64,000 bases of DNA from Psettodes erumei (GCA_016785225.1 JAFBJZ010000781.1:3596001-3660000), one strand, 5' to 3'; numbered from the stretch's first letter, positions 1 to 12,735 are shown. The notes: generated by a model not told the origin, from the sequence alone. Numbers and translations are program-made.

Positions 1-94
1 TCCTGTAGTGGAAATCACAACATGGGCTTGGGAATACTTCAGAAAGCAACTGTCAATGAATGCAGTTTGACACTGCATTTTAACAAATGTAACA

Positions 95-223
95 TAAAAC
101 GCTACCATGCAAAGAAGAAACCACATATGAACAAGATCCACTGCTGCCTCCTCTGGGCCAGAGCTGACTATACTTTAGTACATCATACAACCCCACTTCA
201 AATAACCTGAACTATCCCTTTAA
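95..223 (+). mobile_element. Tc1/mariner-like transposase scrap joined to a dispersed-repeat end
   Basis: Positions 95-165 translate to RYHAKKKPHMN...LLWAR, which resembles the middle of fish Tc1-like transposases (YHAKKKP...LLWAKAH). From about 165 the similarity stops and the sequence becomes a different repeat ending TTCAAATAACCTGAACTATCCCTTTAA, whose near copy lies at 60382-60408. Assignment is from recalled family resemblance. The piece is short, without terminal repeats, and non-functional. Confidence -1.
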
Positions 224-2599
224 TTTAGATGCATAATCATTCAAATGGCATATCTGTTAGTGTGCCACAAATATTCATATGTGTAAATATCATATAATAA
301 AAATGTCCTTTTTGATGTGCAGTTACAGCGTGTTTTTCTTCTTAATTTAAATTAATCATTTTTTTAAAAAATTTAATAATTATTTAACTGACCAAATTTT
401 TTGTATTACTCATTCAGCCACCTGCATGTTTGTTTTTCAGTTGTACTTCATTGTTGGTTGTATTGAGAATGCTGGATGGTTGTTCCCATGCTGTTTGTTC
501 CTTATGAGCAAATGAAATTTTAATGAAGCACCTGAGATTGAATGAGTGACAGTCGGTTATCTGCATGAGCAACGTGATGTTCTGAAACCCCCCACACATT
601 GGCAATCTTACAGATGGTACTGTGGGCATTCAGTCTTGTCTTATGGGAGCACAATTTCAAATCAAGAACATTACACAACATTTAAAAGATTACATCCATC
701 TCAAGACAAAGGCCAGTGACTTTTATTGAGAGATGACCTTCAACCTTAGATATTTCAAATATAGTGAAAAAACAGGGGCATGGATAATAACCTGCAGTTT
801 GCTTACAATGCTCACTTTAGTTGGCCGACATGCATGCACGTTTTGGTCTTACAGACTCAGTGAAAAGAGTAAAAGGTCAGTGACAGATGACTGGGTGGAA
901 CAATACATCTGTCCACCCATCTGTGTGTATATTACATTGGTAGCCATGACAGAGTACAGTGTGTAGTGCACATGCACATAGCATGTTAAACTAGTTTACA
1001 TATATGCATTAAAAACTCAGCACTTCATAAGCCCCTAACTTCATCTAGTATAACACAATTAATTAAAGGTGGACTTGCATTTTGATTTGGCTTTATGGAA
1101 CAGGTTGTTTGTGCAATCTATCAAAGTGTAACGTATTATCCACTTTCACTGCTCAATGTTTGCCAGAATCAAGAAGGGGCTGGTGTATACACATAGTCAT
1201 TTTCTACATTGTCACATCCAGCTGATGAACTTATTATTGAAGCTGAAATATGATCACCGGCAGTCAGACTAGCAGTACATTCTATGTTGCTGAGTAAAGG
1301 TTTCATTTTCTGTATGGAAACCACCACACAATGTTCTTCTGCTTAAAGGTTGCAAAGAAGCCTCTCCTGACAGTGTCTTTGTTAAGCAGCACGTTTTCCC
1401 CTCACTGAAGGTGCACATTCCCTGAATAATGTGATCTCCCAAGACTCATGTGAGGCAGCGCTCCCTTTGAAGAGCACATTTTGTTTGACATTTAGTTGCA
1501 ATATGTGCTACTATAAGTCTGAGAGGTATTATCATAATAGAATGGCTAATTTTTACACCTCACAGATTCACCCCTGCTGTGCTGCTCATGGAGAGGATTT
1601 CAGAAATATGTTTCTTCTGAATGCAGTCCATGAGCATCTGAGGAAGTCTTGTTTGACCAAGAAAATTAACCACACTCCTTGTCAAATATTGACATTACTT
1701 AATTTCTTTATGACCACAAGTGATCTGGGTTTCTCACATATCTTTGCTGAAGTCCTGAGCAGTGTAAGCAGCTCTTAAAGCAGGACATTATTCTTTGCAT
1801 GCACAAGGGGTTGCTGTTACCACACAATACAACTCAGACACTCCAGCAAATACGGTCTGCGTGTTAAAAAAAAGGAAATAGCAAAGTAAGAAAACTGAGT
1901 ATGAGGACGGAATTATAGGTTTCAATTACAGGTCTGCCTGCTTTAAGGATGTCCCCCTCCTTTCTCTCTGTCTCTGGACTGCTCACTTCATAAGTGCCAT
2001 TCATTTGAATACCAATAATCCTGCTGTTGCCACCTCTTCAGCAGCATCTCAACTCACCAAGAGGTGTTATCTGTTAACTGTGCCTGAGAGCATGGGCGAA
2101 TGCTGCATGCCAGATTCACACTCAAGCTGTTACTATATTTAAAGAAGCTACTGAGATGGGAATCAAAACATCCTAATTGCCCAACTTCCTGTTGTGTTTA
2201 AATGAGTGACTGAACATATTAATGAACGAGTGGTGGATTTGGATCATGCAACCCCCTTATTTGGATTAAGGAAGCATATATAATTATTTCCTTCATGGCC
2301 AGCAGTGGGTATTATTACGCTGTGTTCAATACCATGAAAGAAAAATTTTTTAAAAATCTAATCAAATCAAAAGATGTGACTCTTAGGGTCACTGTAAATA
2401 TATATTCACACACTAAATTGCACCAACTCATGTCAGTTTTAGGATTCATAGAGTTCCATATTGAGCAAAGTAAATATACTTTATCTGTATTTGTATTCAT
2501 GTTCCCTTTACTTTTGATTCACATAAAAAAACCGACATATATCATGAACAATAAAAAATGATACTGCATTGAATTGATACACGATATAGCTGATATTAC
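224..2599. other. Upstream intergenic DNA, no gene seen
   Basis: AT-rich sequence. ORFs are short with no recognisable domain, and no conserved exon with splice sites was found. Confidence -1.
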
Positions 2600-3049
2600 A
2601 TGATTGGTACATACAGCAGACTGAGTTTAAGCACACATTTATGTGTGCTTAAAGACGCCTACGCCTCTGACAAAGGAAAAAACAGGCAGGGAGAACGGGT
2701 AGAGGAGGGGGAGATAGGAGATACAGATGGGAAGAGAGGAGAGAGAGAGACTGCATGGAGTGGAGGATTGTGCATCAGTCTGTTGGCGCTCAAATGGGTT
2801 ATTGCGCACACAGCTGACTGAACTATAGCGAGTCCAAGTACGATCCAAGTGCGAACGCGTCCTATTTCCGAGCGTCAGACAGATCAAGGGGGGGTGTTCC
2901 GCTGCGGAAAACTTGCCTACATATGATTTTCGCCACAAATTGGAGACATAAGTGATGCTCATTATGCGGACCGACTCTGAGGATGCATGAACTGCGATTT
3001 TTTCATCTGAGAGCAGTTTAATGTGCTCTTTATCCTTCCCTCGGTGACG
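2600..3049 (+). promoter_or_regulatory. Probable promoter / 5' leader of lrrtm4-like gene
   Basis: This stretch precedes the start codon at 3050 and is purine-rich (2690-2760) with scattered CpG. Its small ORFs on both strands have no recognisable protein similarity. The transcription start cannot be fixed from sequence alone. A perfect hairpin at 2626-2653 lies inside it. Confidence -1.
2626..2653. repeat. Perfect 12-bp inverted repeat (hairpin)
   Basis: Arm TTTAAGCACACA (2626-2637), loop TTTA (2638-2641), arm TGTGTGCTTAAA (2642-2653). All twelve pairs match. It lies about 400 bp upstream of the lrrtm4-like start codon. Confidence -1.
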
Positions 3050-4963
3050 ATGGGTAAGTCATCATGTTCTTCCCAATTACACAGTTTGTCCCTCCTGAGG
3101 TTCTTTGTAGATAAGACGACAAATGTGGTAGGTGTATTATTCACATATTTGCTTTGCTTTTTATTTAAGCGCCAGTTTAAATACGGTTGTTTTTCTCCAG
3201 TTTGAGGAATGAATTTCTCACCTTTACTAATTTGAATATCTCCGGGCACACATTTATCCTCCAAATAAATTAATAAATAAATAAATAAATAATCGCAAAC
3301 TCATTCATTTGATTGCCTGTGGCCCGCTCTACCCCCAACAGGTTCGGTGATGCTGGACTGGAGGATATCATGTCTTCTTCTGCAGGCAGCTGTTTTTTTG
3401 CTGCTCAGCAAGGGGGAGAGGATGTGCCCTGTGAGTTGTCGCTGTGAAGGAAAACTTGTTTATTGTGAGTCTGGCATCTTCCAAGACATCCCAGAAAACA
3501 TCACCACAGGATGCCAGGGTCTGTCTCTGCGTTACAACAACCTGCTGGTTCTGTTGCCCTACCAGTTTGCTCATCTCAATCAGCTTATTTGGCTCTACTT
3601 GGACCACAACTCCATCAATGCGATAGATGCTTTAGCCTTCCATGGTGTGCGCAGGCTCAAGGAACTGATCCTCAGCTCTAACAAAATAACCCATCTGCAC
3701 AATAATACATTCAGCGCCATACCGAACCTGCGAAATCTGGACTTATCCTACAATCAGCTGCAGTCACTGCAACCAGGACATTTTTATGGTCTGCGCAAGC
3801 TGCAGAATCTCCACCTTCGTTCTAATGGACTGAAGCAGATCCTCATCCGCACATTTCTGGAATGCCGCAGCCTGGAGTTTCTCGACTTGGGTTATAATCG
3901 CTTGCGGAGCCTCACCCGTACAGCATTCCTAGGCCTGTTCAAGTTGAAAGAACTTCATTTAGAACACAATCAATTTTCCAGGATTAATTTCTTTATTTTC
4001 CCACGCCTTACCAACCTCCAAGCTCTTTATTTGCAATGGAACCGCATACGATCCATCAATCAAGGCATGCCCTGGACCTGGCACAAACTGCAGAAATTGG
4101 ACCTGTCGGGGAATGAAATCCAAATCTTGGACCCAGCTGTTTTCCAGTGTATGCCAAACTTACAAATACTCAACCTTGAATCGAACAAGCTGAGTAGTGT
4201 ACCTGTGGAAGCTGTGGCAGCGTGGACCTCCCTGACCACCGTCAGCCTGGCCGGTAACTCCTGGGACTGCAGCCCCAGCATCTGCCCTCTCATGGCCTGG
4301 CTCAAAACCTTCAGAGACTCCAAAGACATCAGCATGATATGCAGCAGTCCCAAGTCTGTGCAGGGGGAAAGAGTCGTGGACGTAGTGAGAAACCACTCGA
4401 CGTGTGCGGAGCCGTCAGTTCTGTTCACAACCACTGCTCTCATCAGTCTGACTTCAGCCCAAGTTGTGAACATCACGACTCACCCCTCTCCCTCTGGTGT
4501 TACAGACCTGACTCGTAGTGAGTCACCTGCACAAAGACTAACCCCTTCCCCTGTCCATCCTGGTGGGATTGACAGAAAGACAACAGAGTCCACAACCGTG
4601 AGCTCTACATCACCCATCTCCCTTGAACCCCCAACATCATTTATCCAAGAGCTACAGTTTGAACATATGGCTTTCCATAAAATCATTGCAGGCAGCGTAG
4701 CCCTGTTCCTGTCAGTGTCATTGATCCTTCTGGTTATTTACGTCTCATGGAGGCGCTACCCCAACACCATGAGGCAGCTGCAGCAGCACTCAGTCAATCA
4801 TAAGCGCAGGAAAAAGGCCCGCAAGCAGGAGCAGGATCTGAACTCTCAGTTGCAAGAGTACTATCTGAGCTACCATTCAAACTCAGACACTATGGACTCC
4901 CTGGTGAATGAGACAAGGCCGTGCACGTGCACCATATCAGGATCCATAGAATGTGAGGTCTGA
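3050..4963 (+). CDS. lrrtm4-like: LRRTM4-like leucine-rich repeat transmembrane neuronal protein
   Basis: Postsynaptic single-pass adhesion protein; LRRTM proteins bind presynaptic neurexins or heparan-sulfate proteoglycans and organise excitatory synapses. Gene model: coding exon 1 at 3050-3053 (ATGG, strong Kozak, donor GTAAGT), intron 3054-3341, exon 2 at 3342-4963. The splice restores an M-G start as in LRRTM3/4 and gives 541 residues. Visible order: signal peptide (about 1-26), cysteine LRR N-cap (C-P-V-S-C-R-C), about ten LRRs with LxxLxLxxN repeats, LRR C-cap (WDCSPSIC), Ser/Thr/Pro-rich stalk, TM about 449-471, basic 70-residue tail ending in ECEV, the PDZ-type end of the family. The stretches QGLSLR, LNQLIWLYLDHN and RRKKAR fit LRRTM4 better than LRRTM3, 1 or 2. 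An unspliced reading would start at the in-frame ATG at 3350. Fish carry LRRTM4 duplicates; which copy this is cannot be told here. Confidence -1.
3054..3341 (+). other. lrrtm4-like intron between the four-base coding exon and the main exon
   Basis: Starts GTAAGTC and ends CCCCAACAG. It separates ATGG from the rest of the reading frame (phase 1). It holds an ATAA tetranucleotide tract at about 3266-3292 and no gene. Confidence -1.
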
Positions 4964-7900
4964 GCTGCCCGCTCCACCTTAAGACTAAAAGTGCCATTTC
5001 CAGGCAGAGGTAAATGTTTTTTTTCTGCGAGATAAAAGTGGTTTTATCCTTAATGTGAGATGATAGATTATGCAGGAATGAAGGAAATAATTGGAGCTAC
5101 AGTATGATTTCATTATGTGCACAGAAACGACAACTGTAACAGAGAGATACTGGGAGAGAGCTGATTATAACCCTGACTGACGTGTTGAGCAGTGTCAAGG
5201 TCAGCCAGGTTAGCTGTGTACAATTTCACATAACCACTGGGCCTCTGCTACAGTAGAAGTCAGCTCTGTGAAAAGACTGACCGTATTCTTAGTCAACTTA
5301 TATCGCCATAGAATATGAACCATCCAAGCCACATGCTAGTTTTCTTTTTCATTATGTAGCTTGTAAAGCATTTAGGATGTACTGAACACGTGCATTTTAA
5401 GTGTAAGTATGTTTTAGAGTGAGTTATGGGGATAATCTGATAATCTCCTCATTTACTGACTTCTGGTTTGCAGAGTTGCAGATGCTGTTTGTTCACTAAA
5501 CCTGTTTCACTTACTGTAGTGCAACAATTGGAAGTAGCACTACCATAAAGGATGGGGGAACAATGATAGAGAGAGGATCTTGTCCTGAGATCTTTTGCAT
5601 GAATTCATTCTCCTTACGGAAGACGCTTCTCTCCCCTATAAGACGATCAGTTCCAATTGAAGAAAAGAAATGCAATGAAGCAAAATGCATTTAGCTTCAC
5701 TGTGGTACGCACCACAAACTAAAACTGATGAGTGTCATCTCAGGACTGATATTTTCCAAGCTGTACAAATCTTTCAGGTCCAGCAAAGGCCTTCATGTGT
5801 CAAAAGTGATGATATTGATTTTCAAACCAGTTTTGTATTGATTATTCTAAGCATTATGATTATGCATTGTTTGTGTAAAGTCATAATATGGGTACCAGGC
5901 ATTCTATGTGATAATGATTGTATAATTAAAAGAAACACTGACAAATGATTGCAAATGGAGTGTGTGATGAGAAAATCGATGACTGCTGATCACATGGAGG
6001 AGAAGAAATCTCTCTACAGCCATGCATTGTGCTCTTAATGTCTCACACGTCACTGGATTTGCTGCATGCAAGGGGAGCTGACATATTTTCCATTATGAGA
6101 CTTGTTTTCTGGCTGTCTTCACTTCTGTCATCTCCTGGCACTGCAGTATCAATAACAGTATTGATCGTATCTGTGTTACACACTTCAGACTCGGGGTAGG
6201 GGGGTCCCAGTGTCAGTCCCTGAGCCGGGACGTTACTCAGACAGGATAGAAATCAGGGGGTTTGTACTCTCAGGATTCTCATAAACAGGTCTGCTTTTAG
6301 TGTGGAGTGGAGCCCAAGTAGGTGATGCCATTCTTTCCCCATCCATGAGACAAAAGGACATTCCAGCCCCTGAAGCCAAAAACAGATTAGGAGCCTCAGA
6401 TTTTATATCGCCATTTACTCTCTGTCAGTTTGGAAATATTGCTCTTATGCAGTGTAGGGAATGAGAGAAAAGAGGCAGGCTACTAAGGGACAGAGGAGCA
6501 GTGGGTGTTACGGGTCAAAGCAGATATGCAATTAAGAAGCTACTGTCCCCTGCTTCATTTTCGGTCTGCCTCTTTTTTCTTTTTTTTCCCCCAGCTTGCC
6601 CGCTGTGAGGAGAGAACATTTCCCTGCACCAGGGGACATATGTATGTGCGTGTATTAAGCCAGACAGGATTAGGCCGTGCTGGCGCTAGCATGTAAGATC
6701 TGTCTAAAAGGTGTTTTTTCCCTGTGGGAGACTTGTTGAAAACAATGATCCACTGATTGCTATAGTCTTTTGCCCACCACACACTAATGCCACAGCTGCT
6801 GGTTGTTTTTCTCAGGCCTGTTGTGAAGCAAACAGACGCTTGTGTCCTTCTCCTCGTTATCAGCCATTAGCATGCTCACACAGCTCGCGCGTAGTATATG
6901 TTAAGTTTCTGACTGGTCAAAGGTTGTACAGATAAGGATTTATAATCTCCCACAGCTCACTTTTTCAACATGACTCAGGTTTTCTTTATCCTCCAGGCAG
7001 GCATGGAGGCATGCTGCCAACAAAATTTATATCCATATATTTAGTTTCCAGCACTCGCATATGTGATGAATGTGTTTTCAGGGTAAAAATCTGTGGTGCC
7101 GAACATAGAAATGTAATATGAACATGACAAATGATTTGTTGATCTAATTTTGTCAGACATTTTAATTAGCATTTGATTTGCCATATTGTGACTGATGAAA
7201 GGCAATTTCCCATGTTTTGAAATCTTTTGGTGATTTTAAATTAAATTTGCTGATTAGAGAGCTGTGGTCTGCATCTTGCAGATCATTATTGAGGATATTC
7301 GTTTCGATGAAAAATTGTTGGAGTGCACAGTATTGACTCTGAGCAACAATGCACAAACAGAAGCAAACTCCACCAGCAAAATCTGGAGGAAAGAAACGTC
7401 TATGTTCCAAGAAATGAAAAATATATTTTTGAGTTTATCAAGGTACCTTATGTGCCATGAGACACTCTCGCTGGGTGAAAAAAAACCCCAGCATCAGTAA
7501 AATCATGCCTGAAAACATACAGAAATATGGCATGTTTTCTCTGTGCTTCCTGTAAACACTCTCTTGCTCAGCCCTCACTGGCAGCCATGCAGTTTTGATT
7601 TACATCTCTCACATGGTACCGTAGAAAAGATCCCATGTTCAACGTGTGTTCATCTTTGCCAAAGGTTATGCTGGCGATATATATATGTATATAGCAGTCA
7701 TGATTTTACATCACAACTGCTATGTGTTTTGTTATCAATACCTAAAAATATATATTTTTCTTTTATATCCTTGCCCTGATTTCCATTTATGTATATGCAA
7801 TCTAAAGTAATAATTCAACATTTTTGGGAAATAAACTTATTGACTTTCCTGCCAAGAGTTATATAGGAATAGTCATACCACTCTCACACTTAGTGAGGTT

Positions 7901-9326
7901 TAGAGGTGCCAGTTTATGGATTGAACTCTTGCTGAGTTAACTGGCTGCTCTCTCTGAGCAAGAATGCGGATTCCAACAGAATGTTGAACTATTCCTTGAA
8001 GTAAAGATTTCTTCTGAAATAATTACACACAAATCAGTTATGCTGATGTTTTCTCTCAGTCCTCTGAAGCTCCTGACCATCCACTGGAAAAGGGTTTTTT
8101 CCCAAGGATCCAGCTAGAGAGGTCTTAAATTGGACATAATGAGCTCACTGGACAGAGGAGTTCTTTCTTTCTTTCTGAATTTAAGGACCCAACGTGTACT
8201 ACCTTTAAGCTGGCAAGTCAAAATAATGAGTTCCGGACTGTTAAATTCCAATGATTAACGGCAGCTCAAAACAGAGTCGGTGGAGTATGAAGACATTCAG
8301 AGGAGACTGTCACAGTTTGGTGGGGGGGGGCATCCTGGCTTCTGTGCTCTAAAACGGGATTTCTTTGTTACTCCACCTTTTGTGCACTGTATGTCACCTG
8401 TAAAATTCATTTGAATACTAATGCGTTAAAGCTTTTGTTAAATGTCCCAATAAACCCTCAGAGAGAAACATAAATAGCTTTCATGTTCATATCAAGGAGG
8501 GCATGGTCAGAAAGACCTCTGAGTGCTGCAAAAGCAAACTCTGATTTTGTACGTGTATTCAATTCATTACTCACTTGAAACTTGGACATATACAGGATGC
8601 TCAATGAGAACGAAAGACATCAAGATTGCTCTTCATGTCATCTTACAGCAGTAGGAAGTAAAAACATACCAGTTAACAAATACAGTATATTCATTGTGTG
8701 GTCATGTCTGGTCAGTATGTGCATTTGTATTCCTGTAATTCCAGTATTAGACAATATTGTGTATATACAATGCAGTATGATAATTTATGAGCTACTTTCT
8801 CATCAATGATAAGTGATCCTGGAGCAGCTTTGGTTTACTTAACATTAGGAAATCAGTTGAAGCATAAACTCAGTTAACAGCTTGACCTTTTGCCGCAGTT
8901 TTATTCAGTTTGACTGAATGTCTGCTACACTGACAGCCTAAAGCAATATGGATATAACTTGGTAACACAGATTAAGAGTTTAGATTAAGTTATCTTTTAT
9001 CTAACACGAGCTGTACATGCAGACTGTAATATAGTGCTTTCTTTTGAGATGTTACCTCATTGTTTCTTTGATTTATTTCCCCCGATTCTTCCACAGTGCG
9101 GCCTCCTGCACCAGGGAAATCAACCAAAAGCCAACAACAATTAAATGTATAAGATTTATAAGCAGCGAAACCTAGTCATATTGTTGTTTCCTGAGTAATA
9201 AAACACATCACGATGGTACCTATAATAAAGACACTGTATCAGTGTCCGCGGAGGATCCACTTTAGAGCTAAAACCAGGAAAGTCACTGGGTCCCATAAAA
9301 GAAATTTTCACTGCCTCACACATTGG

Positions 9327-9333
<7 letters not shown>
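4964..9333. other. 3' flank of lrrtm4-like and intergenic DNA
   Basis: The 3' untranslated region begins at 4964. A variant polyadenylation hexamer (ATTAAA) lies near 5925 and AATAAA occurs near 7829 and 8449; which is used cannot be told. I looked for the alternative C-terminal exon known from mammalian LRRTM4 and did not see one. Apart from a dispersed repeat at 7810-7930, nothing is recognisable. Confidence -1.
7810..7930 (+). repeat. Dispersed fish repeat fragment (copy A)
   Basis: The segment beginning AATTCAACATTTTTGGGAAA, with CTTTCCTGCCAAGAGTTA and ATACCACTCTCACACTTA, matches my recollection of an abundant percomorph repeat. A longer related piece lies at 29990-30330 (TTTGAAATTTTGGGAGATGC, CTTGCCCAGAGTTGTA). 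No coding capacity. Confidence -1.

Positions 9334-9372
<39 letters not shown>
9334..9372. repeat. (CA)n microsatellite
   Basis: Uninterrupted AC/CA run, followed by an imperfect CA-rich tail to about 9400. The ORFs read through it are artefacts. Confidence -1.
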
Positions 9373-9374
<2 letters not shown>

Positions 9375-9559
9375 CACACACACATGCTCACACACCTCAA
9401 ACTCTCCTTTCAAACACAGTCTTGTGGTTTGACAGCTGCCTGTGTGACTGACAGACAAGCTGACTTGACAAAACCGAAAGAAATAATAACAATAATAAAT
9501 AAAATATGTGAAATGTCCACATTCTGTCCACATTTTTGTTGCAGCCAGAATATTTTATA

Positions 9560-10090
9560 GGTAGAGCTAAGAACGGATTCAATTAAATATCAGCAATTTC
9601 TGGAAGCAAACATCACTCAGCTGAAGGCAAAAAGATGATGGCTTCCACCAAAGGATAATGATCCTAAACACAACTCCAAATCCACAATGGACTCTCTCCA
9701 TAGGTGCAAGCTGACTCTTTTGCCATGGTCCTCGCAGCCCCACAGCGGTGCATGCGAGAAAATCAAAAAATCTCCCAGAAACAGAGGCCTTTTGCAAGAA
9801 GAATGGGTGAAAATCTTCCAAATAAGAAGTGAAAGACTGCTACAGTAAACATTTACAAGCTGTGGTTGCTGTGAAAAGCGGGAGTTATTAAGTACTGACC
9901 AAGCAGGGATTTTTTATTTTCAAAATATAAAATATGAAAATAAAAAAGATCATCTTGCTTAAAATATTAAAGAACTGTCTGGCTTTTAACTTTATTCCTC
10001 TTGGAAATAAGGTTTCTTTTACTTGTTTAGCTATCCACATTAACAGAAATCTTGACCCACGGTGCCTAAAGTTTTGATTGGCACTGTATA
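9560..10090 (+). mobile_element. Degenerate Tc1/mariner transposon, 3' part
   Basis: Around 9650-9680 the DNA reads DNDPKHNS, the block near the second catalytic Asp of Tc1-like transposases. It is followed by an EEWVKI-type segment (about 9795-9815) and ends at 10058-10089 with CGGTGCCTAAAGTTTTGATTGGCACTGTA, resembling the terminal sequence of fish Tc1-like elements. In-frame stops and missing N-terminal domains show it is dead. The left end is not visible and may be lost near the CA repeat at 9334. Confidence -1.
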
Positions 10091-12735
10091 TCTTAATTGT
10101 TGTGATTCCTTCATACTGCATGTAAGAGGAGAAGCACAAACACTGCCTTTGTAAAACTGTTGTAAGATAGTGCTCCAGTATAACTTTTATTTATTTATTT
10201 ATGCTTATGGTCTCCTTTTGACAGAAGTCCCTCAGGCTCAATGCTGAGGGCTTCTCTGCTGCATGAATGATGACAGCATTAGTGCAGCAGAGGCATACAA
10301 TGCCATGGCATCCTGAAACACCCTAACAAGGATAAAAAGCACCAAACCCATCTTTATTACCACAGAGACTCCACAGTGAGGGTTGTTAAAAGGCAGAAAA
10401 AGTTACATAGGAACAAATGGGCGGCGGATTACTGTTGGATCACTAAGGCTTGACTGCCTTTAACAACTCGCACCTTATGGTAGCTGAGATTTCCCCTACA
10501 GGACCCTGACGGATCCCTGTGCAGCAGATGTTTCTTCAGTTGTTTGGCAAGTCGCTTTGAGTAATTTGTGGTGTTTATTGACGTCGTATTAGCAACCGAG
10601 CGGCTGTAATAACAACAGTCTGACACAACTGTGGCATAAATAATAAAGCCCCATTTTCAGCAGAGTTTCTTTGATAATTAGAGCAAAGCTCTATCAGCAA
10701 AGGTGAATGAGTATCATAATGGAAATTTCTGTCATTTGACATTCTTTGGCTTGAGCATCAAATCTCTTGGTCATAGCTCTGTCCTCCATAAATTCATCTG
10801 CAATGCAATTGCCTCATTTTGGCCAAGAGTACAGTAAAGCTCTCACCTGTTGACAAATAATTTCATCTGACAAAGAGTACACTATTGTACTTATATGACT
10901 GAGGTCTTAGGTGTGACAGTCTCCCCATTGTCATTCACTACAACTATTGTTTGACTTGCCTCCTCACAGCCGATTTAAATTGCCATCCACATTGTTGTTT
11001 TGTAGCTGTTTGTGTTTTTTTCTCTTTAAAAGCAGACCGTGCTTCACATATTGATGTTTTTAAAAGCTGCGTGTGAAGACATGTCTTTCAGTGAGCGTTG
11101 CCATGGTTCGAGAAGCAATTACTTTCTGTATGTTTTCACCCTCAAGCCAGAGTGAAAAGTGATATTCATTCTGTGTGCCATCTACAGCATGCTCTGTGAG
11201 ACTTCTTCACCATTCAATGCTGTATTAACAGCCAGATCAATATCACGCTAATCAGCTGAAAGTAACGATTGTCCTGTATTTCCACAGTGTAATTTATAAC
11301 TCATGATAGGCATGATTAAGGTCTTTACCATGAAATGTGTTCGGCTTTGGGTTTCTGAAAGACAGAAGTGAGCCTCTTGTCATGCAGGCACTGAACAGGC
11401 AGGACTCAGTGTGCAAACTGAGAGACAGGGAGTGAGAATCCCAAACACAGTCTTTAGCACCAGCAAGGTTCCAGTACATGGCCAATCAATCCAACAGAAA
11501 AGGCACTGAAAGAGGCTGGTGAAAAGACAAAATCAGCAGAAAGTGTTCATACACCAGTGGAAAGCTGGAACACTGATCACAAGAAGTCAGGACAAACTGG
11601 TGAAGACAGGAGGGAAACCCAGAGAATACAGGGTGGGGAGACAATAGGGAAAGAGCAGGTAATCAGGGAGGTGTGAAACCCAGGAGGACCAAGAAGTGAA
11701 GAGACCTGAAACGAGACACAATGAGTGACAAAATCAAACAGGAAACAAGACAGCGAACATGAGGAAGAGCTGAACAAGGGTAACTTAACTAAGGGCAGGC
11801 TGCGGCACTTCTTCAGATCATCATGAGTGAAGTGATTACTGCCACAACAAATAGTGAATTAATTCATTAGTGGCTAGCTGATGAGACTTTCTTTTGTTTG
11901 ACTTCAGTGCCCTAACTGCTCTCAAAATAACACCAATCCTCACTGTTCAGTATCTAGTGAAGTATTTTATTTGGGGTACAATTAGCATGACTTCCATTTG
12001 AATATCTTATGCAAGTACATATTTTATATTAAAACATTCCTGTAATATTCATAATTAATGAAGTAATCTCTGCAGTATTATCATAATTTGTGTAGTGAAC
12101 TGCAATGAGTGTTGTCATAGTAAATCACTTTGCCTGGTTACACTGGAAAGATATTTTTACATTTAAACCAATGAATTTATTTATTTGAATCCATGCATGA
12201 ATGGGAAAATGCACGTATGCATGTGGGAACAGCAAGTTCGAAGTAAGCTGACTGAGAGACTGTATTTTTGTTGTTAGTTTTCTGTTGAAATATCTTTGAC
12301 ACTAACCTCTAAAGACAAGTATGGAGCCTTGGAGTTGCTGGAAGTTGTAGGAAATATTACGATAACTTTTTTTTTGACACGCTGTAGTCTGTACATGACA
12401 TCAAGAATGTTTATTTCACTTGTAAAAGCAGCATAAAAATAAATAAAATATGCTCATGTAATAAATTCATAAATTAGCTGCTGCAATGATTTGCATATTG
12501 ACAGCAGTATTTAAAGCACACAGCTAATGGCATTCGATCACTTTTCTTATTGTCAGCAAATCTCACATAAAAAAAACCCCAGAAACAACAGTGTTTTCAT
12601 TTATTCCCCTGCATTTCTGTCTAATCAGCCTGAAGTCCATTTGTTCCAACAGAAGAAATACATCTTTACAAAACATATACTTCAATTTATGAACAATGCT
12701 AAAAGTTTACACACATTTTAACAGCACTGTCAGAC
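10091..12735. other. Intergenic DNA, no gene seen
   Basis: Only short ORFs with no domain. A retroelement-like dispersed repeat occupies about 11330-11790; the remainder shows nothing recognisable. Confidence -1.
11330..11790. repeat. Dispersed repeat relic, transposon-derived type
   Basis: A purine-rich stretch with motifs such as AGGACAAACTGGTGAAGACAGG, AATCAGGGAGGTGTGAAAC and AAATCAAACAGGAAACAAGACA, the composition of common fish transposon tails. No ORF is retained and no terminal repeats are seen. Classification is tentative. Confidence -1.

Noticed and set aside
4060..4476. 138-codon antisense ORF inside the lrrtm4-like gene
   Set aside because: It is a shadow of the conserved plus-strand LRR frame, with no domain and no splice or promoter support.
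3050..4963. Assignment as LRRTM3 or a gene nested in an alpha-catenin
   Set aside because: The tail RRKKAR and several LRR motifs favour LRRTM4, and no catenin exon is seen on either strand.
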